A model generated the notes under the pieces. That model made no database searches. It worked only from the letters and a program-made list of their open reading frames with translations, and had not been told where the DNA came from. The position numbers were made by a program, and so were the translations under genes. 64,000 nucleotides of DNA, taken from positions 310,001 through 374,000 of the forward strand of contig NZ_CP092418.1 in assembly GCF_023716485.1 (NCBI RefSeq), written 5' to 3'. Position 1 is the first letter of the stretch. Every line of letters begins with the position of its first letter. Below are positions 17,637-25,501 of this stretch, piece after piece. The DNA is from Microbulbifer variabilis (lineage in GTDB: Bacteria > Pseudomonadota > Gammaproteobacteria > Pseudomonadales > Cellvibrionaceae).

Positions 17637-19544
17637 TCAATTGATCATGGTAACGCCACCTTTTAAGGTAAGCATACCACCGCCTTTAACTTCAGCCGTC
17701 GCGTCTCCTTTGCAGGAGAGCATTGTTCCTTTGATGGTAATACCTGCCGGCGTTAGCTTGATACTGCTGCCGCCAACCTTTAACTCAATTGAAGCCTTGG
17801 AGGATATCTTGATAGCACCCATGGCATCGGTTGTTTGGGTGCCTTTACTCACTTTAAGGGTATGGTTGCCTGAACCGATAGTGACAACCTGGTTGCCCTT
17901 ATTGACATTGAGTTTTTGGTCACCTTTGGCAATGGTGACAACTTCGCTACCATCCGTGACGGTAATACTACGATCCTGTTTGATTTCTAGTGTTTGCTGG
18001 TTTTCAATTTTTCCGGTTTGATCGTTATGGATCACAAAGTTATGATCCTTGCCAGCTTCCATATAAATTTCTTCATTGCCACCCTTGTCATCAAACCTAA
18101 GCTCATTGAAAGTGCTGCCCTCGTACTCGGTTTTCCAACCACTTTGAGTCGCTGTGTAGTTGGGCCCAGGGTTATCACCGTTATAAACCGCCCCGGTAAT
18201 CAATGGCCGATCCGGATCGCCATTGATATAGGTAACAACGACTTCTTGGTTAACTCTTGGAACAAAATTCGCGCCCCAGTTCTTACCGGCAAAGGACTGC
18301 ATTACCCTTACCCAACAGCTGTTCTGTTGAGAGTTCCAGGGGAATTTAACTTTGAGCTGTGTATAGGGATCCTGTGAGCTGTCTGAAGCTGTAGCCTTGA
18401 CCTCTAAAACTCGTGCTACCTGTGGTGAATGGATTTTTTTCGCACATACATTGGGCTGCGGGCGTGGCATTACCGTAGAAGGTATACAGCTAAAGGTGTT
18501 GTGGAAGTGGGTATCAATACCATTTCCATCTGCTGCAGAAGTATGCACTGAGGTAATAAGATATTTGCCCTTTTCAGAAGATAATGAGTGATCGAAATTG
18601 AAACGACCGCCTGCAGTAAAGGAGGGGCAATCACTGCGACCGTGGCTTACATCAAAAAGTGCTTCTTGCGCTTCCATTGCCCGTTCGGCAAGTGCTTTGT
18701 GATAGCTGTCTGTAAATTTGTGCTTGTGCTCACCATCAACCTGGAAATGGTTTAAGCCATAGAGGCCGCGCATATAATTTGCAACATCATTAAGCTGGCT
18801 GGTCGTTTTTACCTGCTGCTTGTTGTCTTTAGTTGCTGTGTACTCGCTATAATCTTTAAGCTCAAACCCACCACCGTGATAGTTGAAGTTTCTTCTCCAG
18901 CTACTTACGGTATTTTTGGTTGGATGGCCGCCTCCACCGTCATACTCAATGTCAGCGCTTTCACAATCATAAAAGTCTTGAGAATCATCGCAAAGAACGA
19001 GTTCGTGCTGTCCTGTGGAATGCTTGAAATAGTAGGATATGCCTTCTTCAGCCATCAGGCGATTGATAAAATCAAAGTCGCTCTCGTCAAACTGAACACA
19101 ATATTCACGGGTAATGTACTCAGCATTTAACTTTAACGTGAGTTTTATTACTCGGCTATATTCTCCCAGAACCTCTTCTAGAATCTGCTTGGCAGATTTG
19201 TTTTCAAAGACTCGGTTGCTGCCGGCCAAACTGGTAAACCACAGACCCGGTTGCAAAATGGCGCTATAACTGCGTACACCCTCAGCATTAACATCATGTA
19301 GAGAGAACTGGGTAACGTAACCATTGATATGGCGAGGTGTTTCAGAGTGGTGAATGGAAACTGTTACCGGTTTGCCAACAATATCCTTTTGTTCAATAGC
19401 ATGGTCATCAGAAAGCAATTGCACTTCATAGCGGAAAAGCTTAGATATATGCTCTTCGCCTTGCAGGGTCGTAGCAATTAGCGCATCTGTGCCAACCGGG
19501 CTATCGACCGTAATCATTCTTTTATCTTGATTGAGTGTAGCCAT
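17637..19544 (-). CDS. vgrG: VgrG (TssI), T6SS spike protein
   Basis: 635 residues from ATG 19544 (MATLNQDKRMITVDSPVG). An in-frame TTG at 19556 would add four residues. The first ~370 residues are the gp27/Vgr domain (YEVQLLS, GKPVTVSIHH, REYCVQFDESDFDFINRLMA then EEG). A gp5 OB-fold domain follows (WVRVMQSFAGKNWGANFVPR, QEVVVTYINGDPDRPLITG). The C-terminal beta-helix has short repeats such as KGDQKLNVNKGNQVVTIGSG. It ends GGMLTLKGGVTMIN with no effector domain, so it is a structural spike. Downstream of hcp, upstream of the DUF6931-like and PAAR genes. Confidence 0.95.
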   Translation of the reverse strand: MATLNQDKRMITVDSPVGTDALIATTLQGEEHISKLFRYEVQLLSDDHAIEQKDIVGKPVTVSIHHSETPRHINGYVTQFSLHDVNAEGVRSYSAILQPGLWFTSLAGSNRVFENKSAKQILEEVLGEYSRVIKLTLKLNAEYITREYCVQFDESDFDFINRLMAEEGISYYFKHSTGQHELVLCDDSQDFYDCESADIEYDGGGGHPTKNTVSSWRRNFNYHGGGFELKDYSEYTATKDNKQQVKTTSQLNDVANYMRGLYGLNHFQVDGEHKHKFTDSYHKALAERAMEAQEALFDVSHGRSDCPSFTAGGRFNFDHSLSSEKGKYLITSVHTSAADGNGIDTHFHNTFSCIPSTVMPRPQPNVCAKKIHSPQVARVLEVKATASDSSQDPYTQLKVKFPWNSQQNSCWVRVMQSFAGKNWGANFVPRVNQEVVVTYINGDPDRPLITGAVYNGDNPGPNYTATQSGWKTEYEGSTFNELRFDDKGGNEEIYMEAGKDHNFVIHNDQTGKIENQQTLEIKQDRSITVTDGSEVVTIAKGDQKLNVNKGNQVVTIGSGNHTLKVSKGTQTTDAMGAIKISSKASIELKVGGSSIKLTPAGITIKGTMLSCKGDATAEVKGGGMLTLKGGVTMIN

Positions 19545-19604
19545 GGGCAGCCCCAACTATCCCTACGGTGCCTGAAAGAAATGAGAAACTAGCAGATTTG
19601 CAGA

Positions 19605-19641
19605 TCTTTAGCTGAAAACTCAATGAGCATTCAGCTAAAGA
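19605..19641 (-). other. 12-bp perfect hairpin between hcp and vgrG
   Basis: TCTTTAGCTGAA (19605-19616) pairs perfectly with TTCAGCTAAAGA (19630-19641), with a 13-nt loop. It lies 60 nt past the hcp stop and 60 nt before vgrG. There is no T-run, so it is more likely an mRNA processing or stabilising element that keeps hcp message high relative to vgrG than a simple terminator. Confidence 0.55.
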
Positions 19642-19700
19642 CCTGTAGACAGCCCGCAGAGATTCTGCAGGCCATCTTATCCCAAAAGGGTATAGACCTA

Positions 19701-20189
19701 TTACAGCGGAGTAGCAGTAGTGAGGTCGTATCCAACACGCATGTTTTTGGGGTTCTTGTTGGATTTGTCTGCGTGATTGAGGTCAGCCTCAATCTTGGCA
19801 AAGCTCAGGGAGATGGATTCCTGAGGTGCGCCGCCAGCAGAAGCGCCGATGCTGTAAGAGGAGATCAGTACGTTTTCCAGCTTATACACAGCGTACTTTT
19901 CTACAGAGTTAGCGCCAGTTTGTACAACGTGGATCTCAACAGGTACGCCTTCGTCACCAGTTACGGAAGCCTTAAACAGGCCACCAGATGCAGCGTCAAT
20001 ACGCTTGGTGAAGGTAACTTCGCTCAGGCTCGGACGAGAAGCTTCACGGTTGGAGGTAGCGCCGGCTTCCATAGTGATACCGCGACCAACACCAAAGTTG
20101 AAGCTGTCAACTTCGATCCAGTCTTCGTAGCCCTTGGCAGTAACGTTACCCTTAGTGGCGAGGCTGTTGAAGTTCATGTAAATAGCCAT
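19701..20189 (-). CDS. hcp: Hcp (TssD), T6SS tube protein
   Basis: 162 residues. MAIYMNFNSLATKGNVTAKG, DSFNFGVGRGI, LSEVTFTKRIDAAS and a C-terminal SFAKIEADLNHADKSNK are typical of Hcp. Hexameric rings stack into the tube propelled by sheath contraction and can chaperone small effectors. The gene heads the minus-strand delivery module and has its own regulatory region (20190-20732) shared with the divergent kinase gene. GAGGG precedes the ATG. Confidence 0.96.
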   Translation of the reverse strand: MAIYMNFNSLATKGNVTAKGYEDWIEVDSFNFGVGRGITMEAGATSNREASRPSLSEVTFTKRIDAASGGLFKASVTGDEGVPVEIHVVQTGANSVEKYAVYKLENVLISSYSIGASAGGAPQESISLSFAKIEADLNHADKSNKNPKNMRVGYDLTTATPL

Positions 20190-20337
20190 GGGAAATCCCT
20201 CTTTGTTGGCTTGAGATATTGGTGGTTAGTTCCTTGCTACCGAATTAGTGCGGTAACTCAGATGGTGTCGCAATGACAACTGAGGTAATTTAAACAGAGT
20301 GAAATACAAAAAAAAACCGAAATTTCAGCTTATAAAA

Positions 20338-20421
20338 TCGACTCTGGCACTAATTATCCAGGGGAGTATATTGATTGCTGGAGGTATGCCGTCTGCGCTT
20401 ATTCGACTCTGACACTAATTA
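20338..20421. repeat. 19-bp direct repeat pair upstream of hcp
   Basis: TCGACTCTGGCACTAATTA (20338-20356) and TCGACTCTGACACTAATTA (20403-20421), one mismatch, 65 nt apart start to start. Identical spacing and orientation suggest binding sites for a regulator of hcp or of the kinase gene. No known motif is recognised. Confidence 0.65.
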
Positions 20422-20423
20422 AT

Positions 20424-20453
20424 TTTCTATTGAACAGAAAAGCTTGATGTCAA
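20424..20453 (-). promoter_or_regulatory. candidate hcp promoter
   Basis: On the minus strand, TTGACA (20453-20448) is a perfect -35, then 18 nt, then TAGAAA (20429-20424) as a weak -10. The start would fall beside the nearer 19-bp repeat and give a ~230-nt leader for hcp. Confidence 0.3.
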
Positions 20454-20489
20454 AAAAAATGAGTATTTGAGGAAAAAATATTAAGAATT

Positions 20490-20509
20490 GTTAACGGAAT
20501 CACGTTAAC
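20490..20509. other. GTTAAC inverted pair
   Basis: GTTAAC at 20490-20495 and 20504-20509, separated by 8 nt and flanked by partly symmetric AATATT-rich sequence. This could be an operator for a dimeric regulator; the functional role is unproven. Confidence 0.25.
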
Positions 20510-20707
20510 AAAATATTTTAAGTTATGGATTTTCTTTTGTCAGGTGAGCTTGTAAGAAGGTGTAATTATTTGTCTTCAGTATCAGTTTCTCTTCTGAGTC
20601 TGTAATTGTCGAGTAGTTTTTTCAAAACGGTATATAGTCAAATATATTTGCTTACCTGTTCATTGTTGCCTAAAAGGCTGTTCGATATACTTTGCCCCTT
20701 ATTTAGC

Positions 20708-20734
20708 TTGACAACCTGCCCGTAGCAATATTTT
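20708..20734 (+). promoter_or_regulatory. candidate promoter of the kinase gene
   Basis: TTGACA (20708-20713) is a perfect -35; TATTTT (20729-20734) is the best -10, but the spacing is only 15 nt. If real, transcription would start near 20740, which favours the ATG at 20769 as the gene's start over the TTG at 20733. Confidence 0.3.
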
Positions 20735-20768
20735 GTTACGGTCTTTGGATGTGTCGAAAAGCTTTCCC

Positions 20769-23399
20769 ATGGAGGCGGAATTGAACGATAAGACACGTGT
20801 TGTTCGGCCGAACGGCAATCTGCCCGGACCGGATCAATCTAAAAAGGGACTGACAGATGATGGCGACGTAACCGTCGTTGTTAATCAGGACTCCACTGGG
20901 AAAAATGATCACCCTCCGGTGCGGGGTGCGCAGGCAATACTGCCCTCTGCTGCATCTGGGTTTAATCCAGATGCAACAGTTTTTAGCCCTGCACCTCGAA
21001 AGAATACCGGCCAAAAGAAAGAGCTGGGCCAACTTTCTGGTGGAATTTCTGCAAACCCTATTGATACTTCTGACTCTTTTGAGCCATTGCCATCTGGCGC
21101 TGTAACCAAAACAGTGATCAAGGGGCGATTTGAGCTAGATAAGCTCCTTGGGGTTGGCGGTATGGGAGCTGTTTATAAGGCACTTGATCGCCGTAAGCTG
21201 GAAGCGAATGACAGCGAGCCTTATGTAGCAATCAAGCTGTTAAATGATGATTTCCAGAAACATCCTGATGCCTTTATTTCCTTACAGCGCGAAGCGCGTA
21301 AGTCACAAACGCTGGCCCACCCCAACATCGTAACGGTTTACGATTTTGACCGCGATGGTGATCGGGTCTTTATGACCATGGAGTTTCTCGAGGGTGCACC
21401 GCTTGACAAACTCCTGCGAGAGCATGCGGATGTTGGGCTGGAACCCGAAAAGGCGCGCTCTGTTTTTTCTGATATTTCCCTGGCCCTCATTTACGCCCAT
21501 TCCCATAAGATCGTCCATTCCGACTTTAAGCCTGGCAATATCTTTGTTACCAGTAAGAAAGGTGCGAAGGTTTTTGACTTCGGTATTGCTCGAGCCGTAT
21601 CTGAAGGGGGGATCGCCAATAAAACTGGCGAGACTACGGTTTTTGATGCCGGCAGTCTGGGAGCTTTGACGCCCGCCTATGCCAGTTACGAGATGCTGAA
21701 AGGGGGGGAGCCCGCTCCATCTGATGATGTCTATGCCCTGGGCTGTGTGGCCTACGAGCTATTTTGTGGCCGGCATCCTTATGACAAGGTTCCCGCCGAC
21801 AAGGCCTTAGAAAAGAAGCTACGCCCGAAACGTATCAGGGGGTTAAATCGACGGGAGTGGCGTGCTCTTGAGGCCGCTCTGCAGCTAAAACGAGAAGATC
21901 GTACTGACACAGTAGAAAAATTTGTCCAGGCGTTTTTTGTCAGCAATACCTGGAAGTGGGTATTAGGTGGGGCTTTCACCATGGTGCTTGTAGGTGCTGG
22001 GGTGGGCTATAGCCACTTGGAACAGCAGAATACAGCTGAGCAAGAAAGAGTAAAGATTGAGCTTGAAAAGAAGCTCCAGGAGGAGCTACTACAGCGGCGA
22101 ATCAGTGATAAAAAAGAAGCGATTAATCGTTTGGTGTCACTGAGTATCCTTACTCCAGCCTGGGAAAAGGACCTTCGCTTGGAGCTTCATGAGTATTCTG
22201 AGCTTAACCCCAGCGATGAAGAATTTCTCGATAATAAACGCCGTGAAATTTCGGAGCTGTTTCTCGCCGCGGCTACCGGTCAGTTAAACCTGGGTAATCT
22301 GGATCAAGCGGATTCCATGCTGGAAAGCGCTGCCAGCTGGTATGGCGTATCCAGCCAGGCTGTTGCGATCAAATCCCAGCTGGCTACGGATAGAGAGAAC
22401 CTGCGAGCTCGCTTGGAGGCTGAGCGCCTAGAGGCAGAGCGTGAGGCTGAGCGCATTCGTCTTGCGGAAGAACGCGCTGAACGCCGACGCTTGGCCTCTA
22501 TTAAAAACAGGCAAATCGACACTGTTCTGGCCAATATGGAATCCACACTTACCTGTGGCTTTGATATGAATGTCGCCGCTGTGGGAGCGCAGTTATCTCA
22601 GCTGGCAGGGCTAGATAGTGTTAAAGCCAGACAGATTCGTCCGGTTGTTGGTGAAGAGCTTAATAACTGTGCCACCAAATTGGGTGCTGAAGACCCACTA
22701 AGGACAGAGGCTCTAGTCGATGAGTTCAGGGCGCTCCTGCCTGGTTATCAGCCCCTCAAAGAATTCAAGCTGGATTTTTGTGGACACCTAATCCCAGGTA
22801 GCGGTGGCAGGGGAGATCGCTACAGCTGTCGCGATCGTCTTGCAGATGGTACCAAGGGGCCAGCAATGGTAGTGGTTCGAGGTGTGAGTGGTCGGCCCTT
22901 GGCAGTTGGAAAGTATGAAGTAAGTAACCGAGACCTCGAGCACTATTGTAGTGCAACCAAGCAATGTGCAGCCATCGATATCGCCGCGGGCGATCTGCCA
23001 GCCAATAACTTAACTCTTCAAGATGCAGAAGCGTATATCAGCTGGTTATCCGATGAGACGGGGTACCGTTATCGCCTCCCATCAGAGCAAGAGTGGTTTG
23101 CGGCTGCCAGTGCTAATGGCGAGGAAGAGGTTGCAGATCGCAACTGCCATTTAAAGTATGGCGGTATTGAGAAAGGGGTCGAGTTGGTACCAGCCCAGGA
23201 CGGATCGACAAACAGATTTGGCCTAGTGAATGCTGTGGGCAATGTTCAAGAGTGGGCGAAAGGTACTGACGGGGAGTTACTTGCGCTTGGCGGTAATCGA
23301 CAAGACCCCATGAGCCGTTGTCTCGCTACATCCAAAAGGTTGCATGCAGGACTCGCAGATGAATTAACAGGCTTTCGCATCGTTAGAGATGTGAATTAA
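20769..23399 (+). CDS. membrane Ser/Thr protein kinase with C-terminal FGE/SUMF1-like domain (PpkA-type)
   Basis: About 876 residues from ATG 20769 (a TTG at 20733 would add 12). Residues 1-115 are a low-complexity, Thr-rich cytoplasmic leader. A Hanks-type kinase domain follows: GVGGMGAVY glycine loop, VAIKLL with Lys156, catalytic HSDFKPGN at 250-257, DFG at 270. The usual HRD arginine is Ser251, so it is a non-RD kinase. A single membrane segment is at ~395-415, then a long Glu/Arg coiled coil. From ~700 to the end is a formylglycine-generating-enzyme-like domain (KYEVSNRDLEHYC, YRLPSEQEWFAAA, GNVQEWAKG, GFRIVRD). T6SS PpkA kinases act with TagF to switch on secretion. Its place beside hcp supports that role; a partner Fha gene is not in the window. 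Confidence 0.85.
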   Translation: MEAELNDKTRVVRPNGNLPGPDQSKKGLTDDGDVTVVVNQDSTGKNDHPPVRGAQAILPSAASGFNPDATVFSPAPRKNTGQKKELGQLSGGISANPIDTSDSFEPLPSGAVTKTVIKGRFELDKLLGVGGMGAVYKALDRRKLEANDSEPYVAIKLLNDDFQKHPDAFISLQREARKSQTLAHPNIVTVYDFDRDGDRVFMTMEFLEGAPLDKLLREHADVGLEPEKARSVFSDISLALIYAHSHKIVHSDFKPGNIFVTSKKGAKVFDFGIARAVSEGGIANKTGETTVFDAGSLGALTPAYASYEMLKGGEPAPSDDVYALGCVAYELFCGRHPYDKVPADKALEKKLRPKRIRGLNRREWRALEAALQLKREDRTDTVEKFVQAFFVSNTWKWVLGGAFTMVLVGAGVGYSHLEQQNTAEQERVKIELEKKLQEELLQRRISDKKEAINRLVSLSILTPAWEKDLRLELHEYSELNPSDEEFLDNKRREISELFLAAATGQLNLGNLDQADSMLESAASWYGVSSQAVAIKSQLATDRENLRARLEAERLEAEREAERIRLAEERAERRRLASIKNRQIDTVLANMESTLTCGFDMNVAAVGAQLSQLAGLDSVKARQIRPVVGEELNNCATKLGAEDPLRTEALVDEFRALLPGYQPLKEFKLDFCGHLIPGSGGRGDRYSCRDRLADGTKGPAMVVVRGVSGRPLAVGKYEVSNRDLEHYCSATKQCAAIDIAAGDLPANNLTLQDAEAYISWLSDETGYRYRLPSEQEWFAAASANGEEEVADRNCHLKYGGIEKGVELVPAQDGSTNRFGLVNAVGNVQEWAKGTDGELLALGGNRQDPMSRCLATSKRLHAGLADELTGFRIVRDVN

Positions 23400-23471
23400 T
23401 AAAAAATACGCCTTTTCTAGCCATGTGAAGGCTGGATTCGGCCAAATAAATATGAGTAATTTGGGGGATTT

Positions 23472-25457
23472 ATGCTTGGGCCTGGAAAAAGTAAGCTGGC
23501 GCTATTTGTGGGCGCAGGCTTCCTGCTATCAAATTTGCCTGTTTATGCTCAAGACGAGGGTTCCAGTTTTCGCAGTCGTGTAAAGCAGGCTTTTGACCAG
23601 GATACGCCAACAGTTAATGAGGCGGACGTAACCAAGGACTTCCTGCAGCGCACCTATGAAGCGGAAGATCCAAATTTGAATACTGAGATTCCAGATATCT
23701 CTCAACGTAATCAAGGCCCAAGAATTACTGTAAAAGAGTTTAAGTTTCATAGGTTAGAAGAATACCCAGATTTTGGTATTGAACGTGAAATTGTCGAAGA
23801 GATGGCAGAAAAACTTCGCGTCAAATTTATGAAAGAGGATAAAATCCTCGCTAGCGGTTATACGGTTGATAACCTAGAGGAGTTAGCAGTTTTATTGGGT
23901 AATATGCAAGCCCAATTTAATCCAGGTGGTTTGGGGCCTGCTGAACTCAAAAAACTCGTCAGTGTCATTGAGAAGCAGAATAAAGAGCGTGGTTTGAGTT
24001 ACGCTGATCTGGAAGAAATTGCTGCGGAACTGACTAATTTTTATCGTCGCCAAGGACTTTTTCTCGCTCAGGTACAAATTCCTGCCCAAGATGTTGAGGA
24101 TGGCGTTGTAACTCTGACGGTTCAAGAGGGATTGTTGGGGCAGGTCGCTGCTGAGGATAATAAAGAATATGCTCTGGAACAGCTGGCTAAGCCCTTTGAG
24201 AAACAAAAAGGTAAGCTAGTTAATCACGATAATATAGAAGAGGGTCTTTACCTTCTAAATGATCTGCCAGGCTTAAATGTTACCGGCTATTTTAGTGCAG
24301 GTGAAAATCCTGGTGAAACTAAGCTCAACTTGAAAGTACGCGATGCGTCTAGCTGGAAAACTTCATTTAGGGTGGATAACCACGGATCAGCTTATACTGG
24401 TGACCAGAGATTTTATACAACCGTAGACTGGTTGAATCCTCTGGGTATTGGAGATGCACTTACCATTGGCTATTTGAAATCGACTAATGTTTCCGATTTT
24501 GATTCGGACTTCGGTTCTGATCTTGGCCAGCTAAGATACAGCCTTCCACTATTTGGACCGCGCACTAGGCTTGAGTTAACAGCAGATTACAATGACTTTG
24601 TATTGCGTGATGTTGAGGATCCAGATAACCCTGTAAATGTGCTCGATATTCATGGTGACAATACCAGTTACGCGCTTACAGTGGATCATAAATTTCGTCG
24701 TTCACGGGGCTTCAACTTGACGGGCTCTTTTGGACTCACTGATAAAAAGTCCAATCTACGTGCAATTACCAAATTTGATGAGCCTGGTGATCATGTATAC
24801 GGTGGTGAGCTAGGTTTTTACATGGACCACCTCTCCAGTGGTGCTATTTCCATGCTTAATATATTGAGTACCAATATTCAATATGGTGAGCATCAAAGGG
24901 AACTTGAAGGTAAGTTGCAAGCAGCGCGCGGTGACCATTTTACCAAAGTGTCGTTAAATAGTAGCTCACTACTATTTTTGCCGATGCCGTTCACTAATGA
25001 TCAGTCTCGCCTAATAATTAAAAGCCGTATACAGCAAAGCGATAATCCCCTGCCTGCGTTTGAGCAGATTTCCTTGGGGGGGGCTAATGGAGTTAGAGCC
25101 TTTGATGTACGAGACTTTTCTGCTGATAGGGCCGGACTTTTATCTGCCGAATGGTATCCCAGTTTCCCCGAAGTGGTGAACCCTATCTTATTTGGTCAGC
25201 GCCTAAACGATATGATGCAAATTGCATTATTTGCCGATGTGGGTTACGGCATTGTGAATAACTATAAATCAGGGAAAGAGGATGACTGGGCCAGGCTTGC
25301 CGGAGGTGGTCTGCTGTTCAAGTTTACCTGGAACGAATTTTTCTCCAGCAAAGTATCAGTCGGTTGGCCTATTGAAAAAGCCTCTTCCATCGAAGGTACT
25401 GGTGAAGATATAGATCAGCCTATGGTCTATGCCGATTTTTCCATTTTTTATAACTAA
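23472..25457 (+). CDS. TpsB outer-membrane transporter of a two-partner secretion system (ShlB/FhaC/HecB family)
   Basis: 661 residues. A signal peptide is at ~1-26 (LALFVGAGFLLSNLPVYAQ). A long N-terminal region contains POTRA-type folds (ITVKEFKFHRLEEYPDFGIE; SYADLEEIAAELTNFYRRQG then LFLAQVQIPAQ). A beta-barrel from about residue 295 starts TSFRVDNHGSAYTGDQRFY, carries GGANGVRAFDVRDFS (the loop-6 VRGF/Y-type motif, here VRAF) and ends in MVYADFSIFYN. It would recognise the TPS domain of the exoprotein encoded 44 nt downstream and thread it through the outer membrane. The N-terminal region before the POTRAs is longer than usual. GGGGG precedes the ATG. Confidence 0.9.
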   Translation: MLGPGKSKLALFVGAGFLLSNLPVYAQDEGSSFRSRVKQAFDQDTPTVNEADVTKDFLQRTYEAEDPNLNTEIPDISQRNQGPRITVKEFKFHRLEEYPDFGIEREIVEEMAEKLRVKFMKEDKILASGYTVDNLEELAVLLGNMQAQFNPGGLGPAELKKLVSVIEKQNKERGLSYADLEEIAAELTNFYRRQGLFLAQVQIPAQDVEDGVVTLTVQEGLLGQVAAEDNKEYALEQLAKPFEKQKGKLVNHDNIEEGLYLLNDLPGLNVTGYFSAGENPGETKLNLKVRDASSWKTSFRVDNHGSAYTGDQRFYTTVDWLNPLGIGDALTIGYLKSTNVSDFDSDFGSDLGQLRYSLPLFGPRTRLELTADYNDFVLRDVEDPDNPVNVLDIHGDNTSYALTVDHKFRRSRGFNLTGSFGLTDKKSNLRAITKFDEPGDHVYGGELGFYMDHLSSGAISMLNILSTNIQYGEHQRELEGKLQAARGDHFTKVSLNSSSLLFLPMPFTNDQSRLIIKSRIQQSDNPLPAFEQISLGGANGVRAFDVRDFSADRAGLLSAEWYPSFPEVVNPILFGQRLNDMMQIALFADVGYGIVNNYKSGKEDDWARLAGGGLLFKFTWNEFFSSKVSVGWPIEKASSIEGTGEDIDQPMVYADFSIFYN

Positions 25458-25501
25458 TAATTCAGAATATCATCGATAGCTGAAGCTGACCTGACCGCTC
25501 T

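Larger units (their letters stand above)
20190..20732. promoter_or_regulatory. 543-nt divergent regulatory region between hcp and the kinase gene
   Basis: AT-rich and without a credible gene. It holds the hcp ribosome binding site, two copies of a 19-bp direct repeat (20338-20356, 20403-20421), a GTTAAC inverted pair (20490-20509), a candidate hcp promoter (20424-20453, minus) and a candidate kinase promoter (20708-20734, plus). I found no good sigma-54 -24/-12 pair. Confidence 0.6.

Noticed and set aside
19623..20276. 217-codon plus-strand ORF opposite hcp
   Set aside because: Antisense to hcp, which has full family motifs.
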